From: Bacillus sp. SA1-12
Lineage (GTDB): Bacteria; Bacillota; Bacilli; Bacillales; Bacillaceae
Direction: 5' to 3'
Length of the DNA stretch: 35,817 nt
Assembly (NCBI RefSeq): GCF_000981385.1
Contig: NZ_LATZ01000030.1
Coordinates: 1-35,817 of the forward strand
Shown: piece after piece, positions 17,283-26,811 of the stretch
How the letters are laid out: each line of letters starts with the position of its first letter
Numbering within the stretch: the stretch's first letter is position 1
Program-made: the position numbers and the translations under genes
Notes under the pieces: model-generated
Databases searched by the model: none
The model's input: the letters and a program-made list of their open reading frames with translations, nothing else
Told to the model about the DNA's origin: nothing

Positions 17283-18296
17283 TTAATAAGCAACCTTACG
17301 ATAATATCTCCTCGTTTCTAAGGAATGGTTGCGTTGATCCTCCAAATGAACGCTCACTCGCTGAAGTACAGTTGAGGTGACAATTGGTGATAGATATTTT
17401 CGAAACTCAGGGACAATTCCCTTTAACTCGTAATCTTTCGTATCAAATACTGTGAGCTTTTTCGTGTATTTCTCGGCAAAGCGTTCGACCCGTGCCATCA
17501 GCGGGCGTGTTTCATCCTCACCCTTTAGCAGTATCATGCTTGTGTCTTCCTCGACAATTTCTAATGTTCCATGGAAGAATTCAGCGGCATGAATCGATTT
17601 TGTTTTGATCCATTGCATTTCTTCCAGGACACACATCGCATAGGAGTAAGCCCGTCCCCAAGTATTTCCGGCTCCGACTAAAATGTGATAGGGTTCATCT
17701 TTATAGGTTACTGCAAACTCGTTTGCTTTTGATTCGGCTTCGGTTTTCACATTTAATAATACCTCTGGAAGTGCTTCTAATTGTTCGGCAAATGCCTGAT
17801 AGCTTGGGAAGTCTCCTTTCTTATGCATCAAGTTAAAAATGAGGAAATAGAGAATCAATTGATTTGAGTCACCGGCAAAGTCGTTTTCTGCATAATTTAC
17901 GAGTGGATAATCAACGATTTCTGCTAAAGGCTTATGGTATTCTCCAGTGATTCCGATCGTTGTGGCCCCTCGCTCTTTGCAATAGTTCGCAGCTGCAACC
18001 GTCTCTTCTGTTGTCCCTGAAAGCGATGAGAGGATGACCAATGATTCTTTGGTTAATTGCTGATGATTCATCACGGTAAATTCAGCAGCAATTTCGGCAT
18101 AAACCGGGATGGATGAAGTGGACTTGATCATAAATTCAAACGGATAAAATGTCGCAACAGCGCCGCCTGATCCTAGTAAAAAGAGATTCTTGTAATCTTG
18201 CTGACTCACTTTCTCAACAACCTCTTCAATCTCGCATCTAAGTGTTGCTGCCCCTCTTGTCACCTGTAAGTATTTTTCCTGATCAAACTTTAACAT
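17283..18296 (-). CDS. frlB: SIS-domain deglycase, FrlB-like
   Basis: A 337-residue protein with two sugar-isomerase (SIS) domains. The first holds LFLLGSGGAVATFYPF (about 41-56) and the serine-rich ILSSLSGTTEETV (about 89-101). The second holds ILVGAGNTWGRAYSY and HAAEFFHGTLEIVEED. FrlB splits fructosamine 6-phosphate into glucose 6-phosphate and the amino acid. The start is ATG with GGGAG upstream; the ORF extends five codons further to a weaker GTG. It has its own promoter and operator-like site (18346-18389), so it can be transcribed separately from the transport genes. Confidence 0.85.
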   Translation of the reverse strand: MLKFDQEKYLQVTRGAATLRCEIEEVVEKVSQQDYKNLFLLGSGGAVATFYPFEFMIKSTSSIPVYAEIAAEFTVMNHQQLTKESLVILSSLSGTTEETVAAANYCKERGATTIGITGEYHKPLAEIVDYPLVNYAENDFAGDSNQLILYFLIFNLMHKKGDFPSYQAFAEQLEALPEVLLNVKTEAESKANEFAVTYKDEPYHILVGAGNTWGRAYSYAMCVLEEMQWIKTKSIHAAEFFHGTLEIVEEDTSMILLKGEDETRPLMARVERFAEKYTKKLTVFDTKDYELKGIVPEFRKYLSPIVTSTVLQRVSVHLEDQRNHSLETRRYYRKVAY

Positions 18297-18345
18297 TTCT
18301 CTCACTCCCACCTCGAATTTTTCAAAAAAAGGTTATAATACATTA

Positions 18346-18389
18346 TAATACGTTATGTATAATGTATACCTCCTGATAGATAGAGTCAA
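18346..18389 (-). promoter_or_regulatory. Promoter with operator-like site before the deglycase gene
   Basis: On the minus strand TTGACT (18389-18384) and TACATT (18366-18361) are spaced by 17 bp, a reasonable sigma-A pair. Immediately downstream, ATAACGTATTA (18356-18346) matches motifs before the binding-protein gene (21677-21687) and the first kinase (23925-23935). Placement at or just after -10 is typical of a repressor operator. Confidence 0.55.
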
Positions 18390-18431
18390 CTATTTTTTAC
18401 CAAAGAGAGCCTGATTCTGCTCCCATTGTCG

Positions 18432-19325
18432 TTATCCCTTTATACTTCCAGCAGCTAAACCTCTAATAAAATACTTTTGCGTGAAAATAAACAATAAGAT
18501 AAGCGGTATGGCTGACATAACAAGCCCTGCCATTAATACGCCCCAATCAGTTCGTAAGGCATCACGAAACACTAACAGCCCGGCAGTAATTGGTTTAACC
18601 TCTTCACTCTGGATGAAGATGACCGAAAACAGGATCTCATTCCAGGCAAAGTATGCTGCCAAAATAATCGTCGTAAAAATAACTGGCTTACTGATCGGCA
18701 GGAAAATTATATAGAAAATCTGAAAGCTATTGCACCCATCGATACGGGCAGCTTCCTCCAGCTCCTTTGGAATCGAGAGGAAAAAGGCGCGTATAATGAG
18801 AATGGATAACGGCAAGCGATAAGCGACAAATGGAAGCACAAGCGCCCAGTACGTATCATAGATTCCAAGACTTTGTGTTAATTCATAAAGCGGAATCAGC
18901 GCGACCTGTGGAGCAAACATTAACCCTGCAGAAACAAACAATAGAAAAAGCTTTTCTCCTTTTAAATGGAATCTCGCTAACGCGTAAGCACATAGCGCCC
19001 CACATAAAACGGTGAGAAGACAGGTTAATGAAGTGACAATGACACTGTTTAAGAAATAGGTAGATACCCCGATGCTCCATGCTTCCACATAGTTTGAAAC
19101 AAGCCAGGTTTCAGGCATGGCCCAGCTGCTCGTAAAAATAGATTTTGTATCTTTAAATGAATTAATGACCATCCAAAATAACGGATAGGCAATCGCAACA
19201 AAATAGAGAAACAAGAGGATCGAGACGAAGAAAGCCCCGATTGAAGTGGCATTTATCCGTTTCTTTTTTGCAAGAATCGTTGGATTCACCTGTAAATCAG
19301 TTGATTGGTGTTGAAGATTACTCAT
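18432..19325 (-). CDS. frlM: ABC sugar transporter permease, FrlM-like
   Basis: A 297-residue inner-membrane permease (MalG/carbohydrate CUT1 type) with six transmembrane segments. The EAA loop that docks the ATPase is EELEEAARIDGCNSFQIFY-like (around residues 200-215). It pairs with the permease at 19330, whose stop lies 4 bp before this ATG, and both belong with the binding protein at 20282. No ATPase gene is present in the window, as in Bacillus subtilis, where a shared MsmX-type ATPase serves several sugar importers. Confidence 0.88.
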   Translation of the reverse strand: MSNLQHQSTDLQVNPTILAKKKRINATSIGAFFVSILLFLYFVAIAYPLFWMVINSFKDTKSIFTSSWAMPETWLVSNYVEAWSIGVSTYFLNSVIVTSLTCLLTVLCGALCAYALARFHLKGEKLFLLFVSAGLMFAPQVALIPLYELTQSLGIYDTYWALVLPFVAYRLPLSILIIRAFFLSIPKELEEAARIDGCNSFQIFYIIFLPISKPVIFTTIILAAYFAWNEILFSVIFIQSEEVKPITAGLLVFRDALRTDWGVLMAGLVMSAIPLILLFIFTQKYFIRGLAAGSIKG

Positions 19326-19329
19326 GTCC

Positions 19330-20205
19330 TCACTCCTCCCCTGTTTTAAATAGTTTTGCTTGGAATAAGTAGAAAATAAGCGTGATGATTAACATGACGT
19401 TCGCTATCGCTGAAGCATAGCCTAATTCGCTATCAATAAATGCTTTTTGATATAAATACGTACTAAATACTTGGGTAGCATTTGCCGGACCTCCAACGGT
19501 TAACACGAATACTTCACTAAAGACTAAAAAGGATCCCGTAATGGTGTAGACGGACATTACAAAGATCATTTCCTTCGACTGCGGCACGGTTACATGCAGG
19601 AAACGCTGGATTCTGTTCGCCCCATCAATGGTTGCCGCCTCATATAACTCCTGAGGAATCTTTTGCAGAGCCAGAATATAAAGCATCGCCGCCCAGCCAA
19701 TATTTTGCCATTGCGAAACAGCGATCACCGCAAACATCGCGGTTTCATGGTTTCCTAGCCAGCCTGTTGCCCAGGATTCTAATCCGATCAGCTTTAAAAA
19801 GGCATTGAGCAATCCGATCTCAGGATTGTAGATATATTGAAAAAGAATCCCGATCACTGCCATCGAAATAAGCACAGGGAGAAAGTAAACCGTTCTTAAG
19901 AACGTCGAAAATCTTCTAAAAATCACGTCCTCAAGAATCGCAGCCAGGATTAAACCGCCAATGACCTGGAAAACGACAGATGTAATGACAAAGACGATGT
20001 TATTCTTTAACGCTGTATAAAAAATAGGATCTTGAAAAAGACGAGAGTAGTTTTCGATATTAATAAATGCTTTTTCAGGTGAAAATGGACTCCACTCAAA
20101 AAAGCTTAACCAGAAATTATTGATGATCGGATAATAAACAAAAAGAAGGAGTAAAAGAAAAGCCGGGGCTATATACAGGTATTGAAACACTCGTTTTTGG
20201 ATCAT
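19330..20205 (-). CDS. frlN: ABC sugar transporter permease, FrlN-like
   Basis: A 291-residue permease of the MalF type with six transmembrane segments and an EAA loop (PQELYEAATIDGANRIQRF). The start is taken at 20205 (MIQKRVFQYLY), with AAAGGA about 10 nt upstream. The open frame runs 22 codons further upstream without a good site. It lies between the binding protein (77 bp upstream) and the partner permease (4 bp downstream). Confidence 0.88.
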   Translation of the reverse strand: MIQKRVFQYLYIAPAFLLLLLFVYYPIINNFWLSFFEWSPFSPEKAFINIENYSRLFQDPIFYTALKNNIVFVITSVVFQVIGGLILAAILEDVIFRRFSTFLRTVYFLPVLISMAVIGILFQYIYNPEIGLLNAFLKLIGLESWATGWLGNHETAMFAVIAVSQWQNIGWAAMLYILALQKIPQELYEAATIDGANRIQRFLHVTVPQSKEMIFVMSVYTITGSFLVFSEVFVLTVGGPANATQVFSTYLYQKAFIDSELGYASAIANVMLIITLIFYLFQAKLFKTGEE

Positions 20206-20281
20206 ATGAGACATTCCTTTACAAATAGATTTAAGGGTCGTGCCGGCTAGCTTAAACACTAGCCAACACAAATTAGTTCAC

Positions 20282-21559
20282 CTATTTTTTAATCGATTTG
20301 GCTGCCGCCTGAACCTGCTCCATGACCTGCTCAGGAGTGGCTGTTCCTGAATGCATTTGCTGAACACCTTCGATATATGGCTTCGCAATTCTTGAATCAA
20401 TCGAATTATCTAACCAGTTTAAAATATCATCTGTTTCGGCAATCATATTGGTTAGCTTAATCTCCATCTCTGTTGCTGTGTTTTCATTCACTGCGCCTTT
20501 AACCGCACTTGGCATGCCTGCTTCTTTCATCAGCTTTTCACCGATTTGTTTTGATGTTAAGAATTTCAAGAATTTCATTGCTTCATCTGGGTGTTTAGAG
20601 GCTTTCGACACCATAAAGCCCTCTGGTGCACCGATGATTCCTGTTTGGGTTCCTTCCCCTCCCTCAACGGTCGGGAATTTAAACGTATCATACTCAAACT
20701 CGGCTTCCTCAAGAAAAGGTGCTTCAAATGTTTCGAGAAAAATCATTGCGGATTCACCATTTAGGAAGAAGTTCCTTGCTTCCTCATGGTCCAATGAGTT
20801 TGTATTCTCATTAAAATAGGGCTGCAGCTCATCCAACTTCTTTAAGGCCTCGACATACATCGGATCCGTAAACTCGCTTTCACCAAACGTGTTATCCTTT
20901 GCTAATGTTTCCGGCTTCACCATGCGCTGATTCAAAGAGGTAATATAATGTCCCCCGGCCCATGGGAATTTGTTTCCTAATAAAATTGGGGTTTCACCCT
21001 TTTCTTTTAAAGTTTCTAATAGATCGATAAACTCCATCCAAGTCGCTGGCGGTGTTACATTGTATTTTGCAAAGATTTCTTTGTTGTAGTAAAACACCTT
21101 TGAATCTGTATAAAGCGGCACACCGAAATGTTTTCCTTCAGAGGTGAAGGGCTTTGTGGCCATGAGCTGTTCTGACCACGCTTTGTCTTCTTCAAAATAC
21201 TTGGTAATGTCTAAAGCAATGTTTTCGCGAATGAACTTATCGCCGTATTCTCCGACCCACGTAAAGAATATGTCCGGCGGATTGTTATTCCCTAAAATAA
21301 CATTGATTTTCTGTTTGTATTCATCATTCAACGCTGTCACTTGATCGATTTTGATAGTCGGGTTTTCTTTTTCAAATTGCGCAATAACCTCGTTATAAAA
21401 CGTCTTATACGGTTCATTTGGCCATCTGTGTAAAAACGTTAAGGTGACCTTTCCATCTGCATCTTTCGAATCACCTGAGGAAGAAGAACTGGATGAACAG
21501 CCAACGACCAATGACAAAACCAATAAAAGATTCAGTATAATTCCCCAATTACGCTTCAT
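20282..21559 (-). CDS. frlO: Sugar-binding lipoprotein of an ABC importer, FrlO-like
   Basis: A 425-residue extracellular solute-binding protein. Residues 1-21 form a lipoprotein signal ending in LSLVVGCS with the lipidated Cys at about 21, followed by a serine linker. The rest is a typical family 1 fold (LTFLHRWPNEPYKTF early on; FNENTNSLDHEEARNFFLNG mid-protein). It captures the substrate for the two permeases downstream. Substrate identity (fructosamines or another glycated or amino sugar) is inferred from the kinase and deglycase genes in the operon. The gene is preceded by a cre-like site and a perfect ACGTTATATAACGT palindrome. Confidence 0.88.
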   Translation of the reverse strand: MKRNWGIILNLLLVLSLVVGCSSSSSSSGDSKDADGKVTLTFLHRWPNEPYKTFYNEVIAQFEKENPTIKIDQVTALNDEYKQKINVILGNNNPPDIFFTWVGEYGDKFIRENIALDITKYFEEDKAWSEQLMATKPFTSEGKHFGVPLYTDSKVFYYNKEIFAKYNVTPPATWMEFIDLLETLKEKGETPILLGNKFPWAGGHYITSLNQRMVKPETLAKDNTFGESEFTDPMYVEALKKLDELQPYFNENTNSLDHEEARNFFLNGESAMIFLETFEAPFLEEAEFEYDTFKFPTVEGGEGTQTGIIGAPEGFMVSKASKHPDEAMKFLKFLTSKQIGEKLMKEAGMPSAVKGAVNENTATEMEIKLTNMIAETDDILNWLDNSIDSRIAKPYIEGVQQMHSGTATPEQVMEQVQAAAKSIKK

Positions 21560-21599
21560 GACATTTCCCCCTTGAAATCATTAATCATATAAACCAGTT

Positions 21600-21615
21600 A
21601 TTCAAACGCTTACAT
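21600..21615 (-). promoter_or_regulatory. CcpA cre-like site
   Basis: On the minus strand ATGTAAGCGTTTGAAT fits the Bacillus cre consensus WTGNAARCGNWWNCAW with one mismatch (A for the late C). It lies about 40 bp upstream of the binding-protein start, so carbon catabolite control of the importer is likely. Confidence 0.6.
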
Positions 21616-21669
21616 TATCTGGTTATCAAAGAGTTTGTTCGGAAAGATCCCCCCTTTCCAGTATTTGTA

Positions 21670-21687
21670 ACGTTATATAACGTATTA
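21670..21687. promoter_or_regulatory. Palindromic operator candidate before the importer genes
   Basis: ACGTTATATAACGT (21670-21683) is a perfect 14-bp palindrome. Its right half continues as ATAACGTATTA (21677-21687), the motif also found at 18346-18356 and 23925-23935. It lies between the YjbQ-family gene and the binding-protein gene. The regulator is not encoded in the window. Confidence 0.55.
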
Positions 21688-21720
21688 ATCTGGTGTATAG
21701 ATCTTCCTATTCATCGAAAT

Positions 21721-22149
21721 CTACTCGCCAATGACCTGAATATAAACCTTCCTGCTTTGCGGTCCATCAAACTCAGCTAAGTAAATATCCTGAGCATGCC
21801 CGAAAATCATTTCGCCATTTTGAACAGGCAGCATGCAGTTATTCCCTGATAGCATGGACTTTAAATGACCTGGTGCATTGCTTCCAGTGGCTCCGTAGGA
21901 TGGCAGAAAATGCGCATGGGCATAGGGTTCATCCTTTGGAATCAGCCGATCAAGGGTTTCTTCAATATCAATTTCCAAGCAATCGAGCCCTTCGTTCACC
22001 ATAATGCCTGTTGTGGTATGTGCGGTGATGACGGAGACTAATCCGTTTTGTATGCCAGATTCTGCTACAAATTGCCGGACCGTTTCGGTAATTTTGATTA
22101 ACTGAAACTCTTTCTGGGTCAGTAAAACGATATTTGTTAAGTTCACCAT
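21721..22149 (-). CDS. YjbQ / UPF0047 family protein
   Basis: A 142-residue protein of the widespread YjbQ family. Family marks are ITAHTTTGIMVNEG (about 41-54), GATGSNAPGHLKSMLSG with the conserved His, and QDIYLAEFDGPQSRKV near the end. Some members show weak thiamine-phosphate synthase activity, but the physiological role is unsettled. The gene begins 8 bp after the amidohydrolase stop, so the two are tightly coupled. Presence in a sugar-amine operon is unusual and may point to a role in sugar-amine chemistry. Confidence 0.88.
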   Translation of the reverse strand: MVNLTNIVLLTQKEFQLIKITETVRQFVAESGIQNGLVSVITAHTTTGIMVNEGLDCLEIDIEETLDRLIPKDEPYAHAHFLPSYGATGSNAPGHLKSMLSGNNCMLPVQNGEMIFGHAQDIYLAEFDGPQSRKVYIQVIGE

Positions 22150-22157
22150 TTAATCAT

Positions 22158-23009
22158 CTATCCTTTCAGCCCTAAGAATTTTTCAGCGTTTTCCCCTAAA
22201 ATCTTGTCTAATGTAGACTTCCTCATCGGGATGCTTTCTAGCGCAGGCTTTAAGCGATTGGCACGGAATCGGGGTGTATTCGAGCCGAACATCACTTGGT
22301 CCTTCAGGTTGCGATCAATCCATAACGGCCCCATATTACGGGTAAAAACCTGTTCATAAAAATCCTTCGCCGTATCCATATACAGCATCGATGTATCGGT
22401 ATAGACATTGGGATATTTCAGCATCAGCATGATCGTTTCATGAATCCATGGCCAGCCGAAATGGGCTAAGCAGATTCTTAATTCCGGATAATGGTAAGCA
22501 ACTTCCTCAAAATGAATTGGCTGTGAATATTTCACCAAGGCATTCGGCTCCCAGCTCATCCCGGCATGAAACAGAATCGGCTTATTGTACTCAATGCATT
22601 TTTCATAAATCGGTCTTAATTGTTCATCACCTGGATAAAACACCTGTTTCGATGGGTGCAGCTTTAGCCCCCTCAGCCCAAGATCTTTAAACGCATACTC
22701 AAGGACATCAAGTGCATCCTCACGATGCGGGTCCACACTGGCAAAGCCGATGAATCGATCAGGCACCATATCTACAAGTTTCTTAATCTCTTCATTTGAA
22801 ACAACATGACCACCAGAAATCGTTGTAAGATCCTCAGGAAGCAAGACCGACTTATCAATACCGCCATAATCCATTCCGACAAGGATTTGCTCAATGGACT
22901 GCGGAGACTGCTTAAAAATGCCAAACTGCTCCTTCCGAAACGCTAAAGCCTCCTCATCCTCACAAATCCCTTCGAAGAAAATCGGATGTGTATGTACATC
23001 TATGACCAT
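22158..23009 (-). CDS. Amidohydrolase family 2 (metal-dependent TIM barrel) protein
   Basis: A 283-residue enzyme of the amidohydrolase-related (Amidohydro_2) family. The first metal ligands are in VIDVHTHP (residues 2-9). Further ligands are likely in ILFHAG (about 145) and ICLAHFGWPW (about 180), with an acidic residue in the C-terminal barrel. Relatives hydrolyse or decarboxylate ring and amide compounds. The start is ATG 8 nt after AAAGGGG; a TTG six codons upstream overlaps that site. It sits between a broken PfkB kinase and the YjbQ-family gene. Its substrate is unknown; a side branch of glycated-compound breakdown is inference. Confidence 0.87.
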   Translation of the reverse strand: MVIDVHTHPIFFEGICEDEEALAFRKEQFGIFKQSPQSIEQILVGMDYGGIDKSVLLPEDLTTISGGHVVSNEEIKKLVDMVPDRFIGFASVDPHREDALDVLEYAFKDLGLRGLKLHPSKQVFYPGDEQLRPIYEKCIEYNKPILFHAGMSWEPNALVKYSQPIHFEEVAYHYPELRICLAHFGWPWIHETIMLMLKYPNVYTDTSMLYMDTAKDFYEQVFTRNMGPLWIDRNLKDQVMFGSNTPRFRANRLKPALESIPMRKSTLDKILGENAEKFLGLKG

Positions 23010-23053
23010 ATGACATTCCCCTTTCAATCTAGTAAAGGTACTAAAAACATCTT

Positions 23054-23836
23054 TTAATAGGGTTCAAATTTTGTAATTACCTCTGCTGCTGTGTTGGCAC
23101 CTTTTTTTAAACAATCCTGTACACTAAAACCATTTATCACACCATACATAAAGCCGGCAATAAAGGAATCTCCAGCACCAACTGTGTTTACAACTTCCAC
23201 TTCTTTTGCGACTTCTTTATAAAAGGTTGAGCCATCATAGGATAGACTTCCATTCTAACCTAAGGTAACTGTTACAAGTGTTGGGCCTAGAAGTTTTGCT
23301 TTTTTCATAATGTTTTCGATATATTCATCATGCTGATCGTAGGAGAAAAAGGCATAGTCGACATGTGGAAGAATGTCTTTGACCTCTGGATTGTGATGGT
23401 AGGTTGAAAAATCAAAGATGATCTTGCTGCCGTTCTTGCGAATGACAGGAAGATGGTCAATGACCTTTCCGAATAAATCGGTATGGACAATTTCAAACTC
23501 CTTGAGAAATTCTAGATCATCACTTGTAAGCGAAAAGTCCTTCATGACCCCTTCGATTAGTTCACCATGTACCCGGTCATTGCCGTTTAGCTGCATTTTA
23601 ATAATGGCTGTATTCCCCTTCACAACACGAAGATGTGATAGATCAATCCCTTCGTTTCGCAATGTTTCGATCATCATCTCACCATAGTGATCATCTCCAA
23701 CTACACTCACAACTGAGGTTTGAAGGCCGAAACGGCTCATGTGTATGACAAAATCGATTCCGTTTCCGGTTGGGTATGATCGTTGGAGATTTTCGTAAAT
23801 GTCGATACAATTAAAGCCAACTGCGGCTATTTTCAT
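23054..23836 (-). pseudogene. PfkB-family kinase broken by an amber stop
   Basis: A fructosamine-kinase-like PfkB gene. It starts at ATG 23836 (MKIAAVGFNCIDIYENLQ) after a GGGGGAG ribosome binding site. After VTVTLG a TAG at 23257-23255 ends the frame at about residue 193. Without any frameshift the reading frame then continues (NGSLSYDGSTFYKEV), includes the catalytic NTVGAGDSF motif, and ends naturally at TAA 23056-23054. The full length would be 260 residues. The truncated product lacks the catalytic Asp and ATP-site region, so it should be inactive. The FrlD-like kinase at the far end of the operon may substitute. A sequencing error at one base is possible. Confidence 0.85.
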
Positions 23837-23924
23837 TTGACTCCCCCTTGTATATGTCATGTTAGTATTGCCTTTTTCTTTTATCCTCACCTTCTATTCA
23901 ACTCTTCGTAGTTTACTAATGTAT

Positions 23925-23976
23925 ATAACGTAATATAACCTATTATGATGTTACATTAATATTTCTATTTGGTCAA
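23925..23976 (-). promoter_or_regulatory. Promoter and operator-like site at the head of the frl-like operon
   Basis: On the minus strand TTGACC (23976-23971) and TAACAT are spaced by 17 bp. About 15 bp downstream lies TATTACGTTAT (23935-23925), the same core as the sites before the importer and deglycase genes. The arrangement mirrors the one at 18346-18389 and supports common control. Confidence 0.5.
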
Positions 23977-24153
23977 TATTCTGAAAGTTGGCTTTCTATG
24001 AGTTTTTGTCGTCAATTTTTTTGGATGGTTTGGGATTTTGTCGAAGTTTGGTGATGCTTTTCTAATACTTGGAGTTTGCTTTGTGGTGAAATTATAAAAA
24101 GTAATGAGAATCTGATTTAATACTGTTGTTGGACAAATATCCTTTTTAATCAC

Positions 24154-24177
24154 AAAAAAAGAGTCCAATTTGGACTC
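24154..24177 (-). terminator. Terminator of the McrBC-like operon
   Basis: On the minus strand GAGTCC (24177-24172) pairs with GGACTC (24166-24161) around a 5-nt loop and is followed by seven T. It lies about 130 bp after the nuclease stop and argues against a real gene spanning 23965-24282. Confidence 0.75.
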
Positions 24178-24309
24178 AAGATTACCAATCGCTTTCTTAA
24201 AGTTCCAAGACATTAGGTAATAACGTCCAAAACTACTAAGGAACAGTAACTGAACTAAAGATATAGCCAAAGAATTTATCATCTCTTGAGCTATATTTTT
24301 AAAAAAATC

Positions 24310-26400
24310 TTATTTAACATAATTTAAGATCACTTTAAACACATAGGATGGTTTTTTTAACAAGCTCTCAAAATCGATACTCTTACTTTCAGATCCTTTG
24401 TTTATTAAAAGTACCCTTTGTACTGTATTCATTTCTATAGATAAATCCTTAATACGGTAGCTTTCAATCCTAGTTGCCTTATCCAAATGTAGGTCATCAA
24501 GATCAAATTGGACTTTGTCAGAAATTCGTCTTAGCATTCTCCACAAAGCGACTTCCTCTTTAGATTTCATAAATATTTCTGGAAGCTCTTTAGCTTGCTT
24601 TAATGTGTTTAGTGTCGTTAAGGTATATACTGAAATTCCGTATCCAACAGGTTTGACAATATCCTTAAGTGATTTCCAAACTTCTATCTCAAAGCGAACA
24701 ATTTCTTCTGCATCTGTTGATGTAGATACTTCTACATGGTCGCTTTTCATGATTTTCACTTCGGTTATTTTTCCATAAACCGTAATACCATTCTGAGAGG
24801 CAACTCCGTTTTTCGAATAAAGTGCAATATACTTTGCTTCCTGCCAGCCCTTTTTTAAACGGCTAGTTGGAATTTGATAAAATAAGTGTTGATTATATTC
24901 TCGATAATCTTCTTCTCTAGATACTATTCCAACTAACACCTTGTCATCTAATGAAGATACCCACTCTTCTTTTGTTCCCCTTGGAAGTATTCCTTCCTGT
25001 TGAATCTCTTCTGGACTTTTCTCAATAAGATGTTCCACAAATTGCTCGACCAGTCTTGTTGCATTTGGCAAAAATGGTAAGGCACCAATATTTACTTTAT
25101 CAATGCTTTTGTAAAAATGATGCTCTTCATATTCCTCTTCATTTTTCCAAGGAAACAAGACATACGCACCGAAAGCTGTTCGTTCAAAGGGTCCATTCTG
25201 TTGAACAACAAGGGAATCACGATATCGGTGCATCGTGTTGATGTCGTCCTCCATTGGGCCTGGATTGTGATAATGTCGTTGATAATAGCTTCCCTCTACT
25301 GCAAAATCAATTCTGTATTTGGCATCAAAGATATAGTTATAGTGAAAGTCTTTACCTTTTTTCTCGATACTGAGTGTTGTATCAGGCTTTTGAGAAATTG
25401 TTGGTAGATTTCTTTCTGTTTTCTGGTATGTCAGAGTGATTTGCTCTTTTGTAATTGGGTGTTTGTACACTCTTTTCGCCGTCGAATTTGTATCTAGATT
25501 AACGAATAATCCATCTCGATTTACTTTGATAATATCCTGATTCACAAGGTCATATTTTTTAGAAAGAATCTGTCCAAGCTTAATAAATGTCCAATACTCA
25601 TACATGGTTGCGACGTCTTTCACTGACATTTGATACATTTTCCCTTGGAGGGATAAGCCTTTTGATAGAATCAAATAGGTCTGAAAAACATCACGATAAC
25701 CTGGAGCCATTTGAATAACAAGGCTCATAATGGAACGGTCTAATTTACCAATGGATCTCCAGAAGGAATTTTTCAGTTGAAGTTCTAAAGCTTTTATTTT
25801 TTTGGAAATTGACTCAATTAAGTCACGATCTAGTTCCTTTTCAAGTTTATTAGCATGTTGAAGTTTTTCTAGAAGGTCATGAATTTTATCCTTTAAACGA
25901 ATCATGATCCACTTGATAAATTGATTCTCTAGCGTGTTATATGTTAATTCTTTCTTAATTTTCAGTCCAGAAGAAGGCATGACAAAACGACCATTTAATT
26001 CAATCCCGCTTTTAACAACTACAAATAAATTCGGTCTCTTATTTAAATATTTACGTCCCTTAGAATCTAGGCGGGCAAGTTGGTCTCCTCTTGCTTTTTC
26101 ATGTGTTGTTATTAGTTTATGATGCGGTTGTTTTTCGATTTGGTTTATTGATTTTATTAAGTGATCAAAATGGTGACTTAGTAATCGAAAAAATTCAGCA
26201 CGTGAAGGCTTGCCTTCCACATTTATTTTTGCTGTTAAATAGGTTTTCTTTATGAAATGAAATGCTAAATTATAGATTTCATCATTTACTTCATCTATTA
26301 GCTTTTTATAATCGTTTTTATAATCTAGCTTAGATGGAAAAACCTCAATTGTTACTTCAAGGAGAATCTCGTTTCCGTTTCGAATTTCAAAAGTAGACAA
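24310..26400 (-). pseudogene. DUF2357 PD-(D/E)XK nuclease, main part (McrC-like)
   Basis: A 696-codon frame encoding the DUF2357 region and nuclease domain of a McrC-like endonuclease. The start region (STFEIRNGNEILLEV, VFPSKLDYKNDYKKL) is the typical DUF2357 opening. The nuclease core shows the PD-(D/E)XK pattern as KPDTTLSI and, after a short strand, YIFDAKYRID (about residues 335-365). The annotated TTG start has its only upstream purine run too close, and the same frame continues upstream through one TAA (26415-26413) into the beta-rich domain at 26413-26811. This is best read as the larger part of one interrupted gene of about 830 codons. It would cut DNA selected by the AAA partner. Confidence 0.75.
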
Positions 26401-26412
26401 ACCTACTTCATT

Positions 26413-26811
26413 TTAAAACTGGAGGCTTCCCATTAAAATATAACGATTGTCCATAATGTCCACTTTACCTACAGTTTTTCGAAGCAATGGATGTTCATGG
26501 TAAAACGAATACACATCATTTGTTTTGGGTTGAAGGACAAGCTGATAGTTTCCGTTTTCAAAAAAGATAGGACGATTATTGAATGGCTCAACCATTTCTT
26601 GTGTCTCCACATCAAAAACTTTAACGAAATTCACATTTTTTCCATTCACAGATAAAGTCATTTCATCATGAAAATCTAATTGACGATATTGGCGGAATCC
26701 TTCATAACGTTCATGATATGGTTTTCCTTTGAGAATCAGCGTGAATTCATCTGTATCAACATGTAAAAGCTCTACCTCATTAGGAACCGATCCAGAAGGA
26801 TGTAAAGCCAT
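26413..26811 (-). pseudogene. N-terminal beta-rich part of the DUF2357 nuclease gene
   Basis: A 132-codon frame (MALHPSGSVPNEVELLHVDT, then a beta-rich region ending ILMGSLQF) that stops at TAA. It is in the same frame as the nuclease part, with four codons between the TAA and that ORF's TTG. Its start overlaps the AAA gene by 32 bp with a good GGAGG site, so this looks like the true start of the nuclease gene. The break is a single nonsense codon. An alternative is that the domain works as a separate subunit and the nuclease starts at the weak TTG. Confidence 0.7.

Noticed and set aside
23965..24282. 105-codon minus-strand ORF after the nuclease gene
   Set aside because: A clear Rho-independent terminator (24154-24177) lies inside it and its 3' end overlaps the frl-like promoter. 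The translation is low in complexity.
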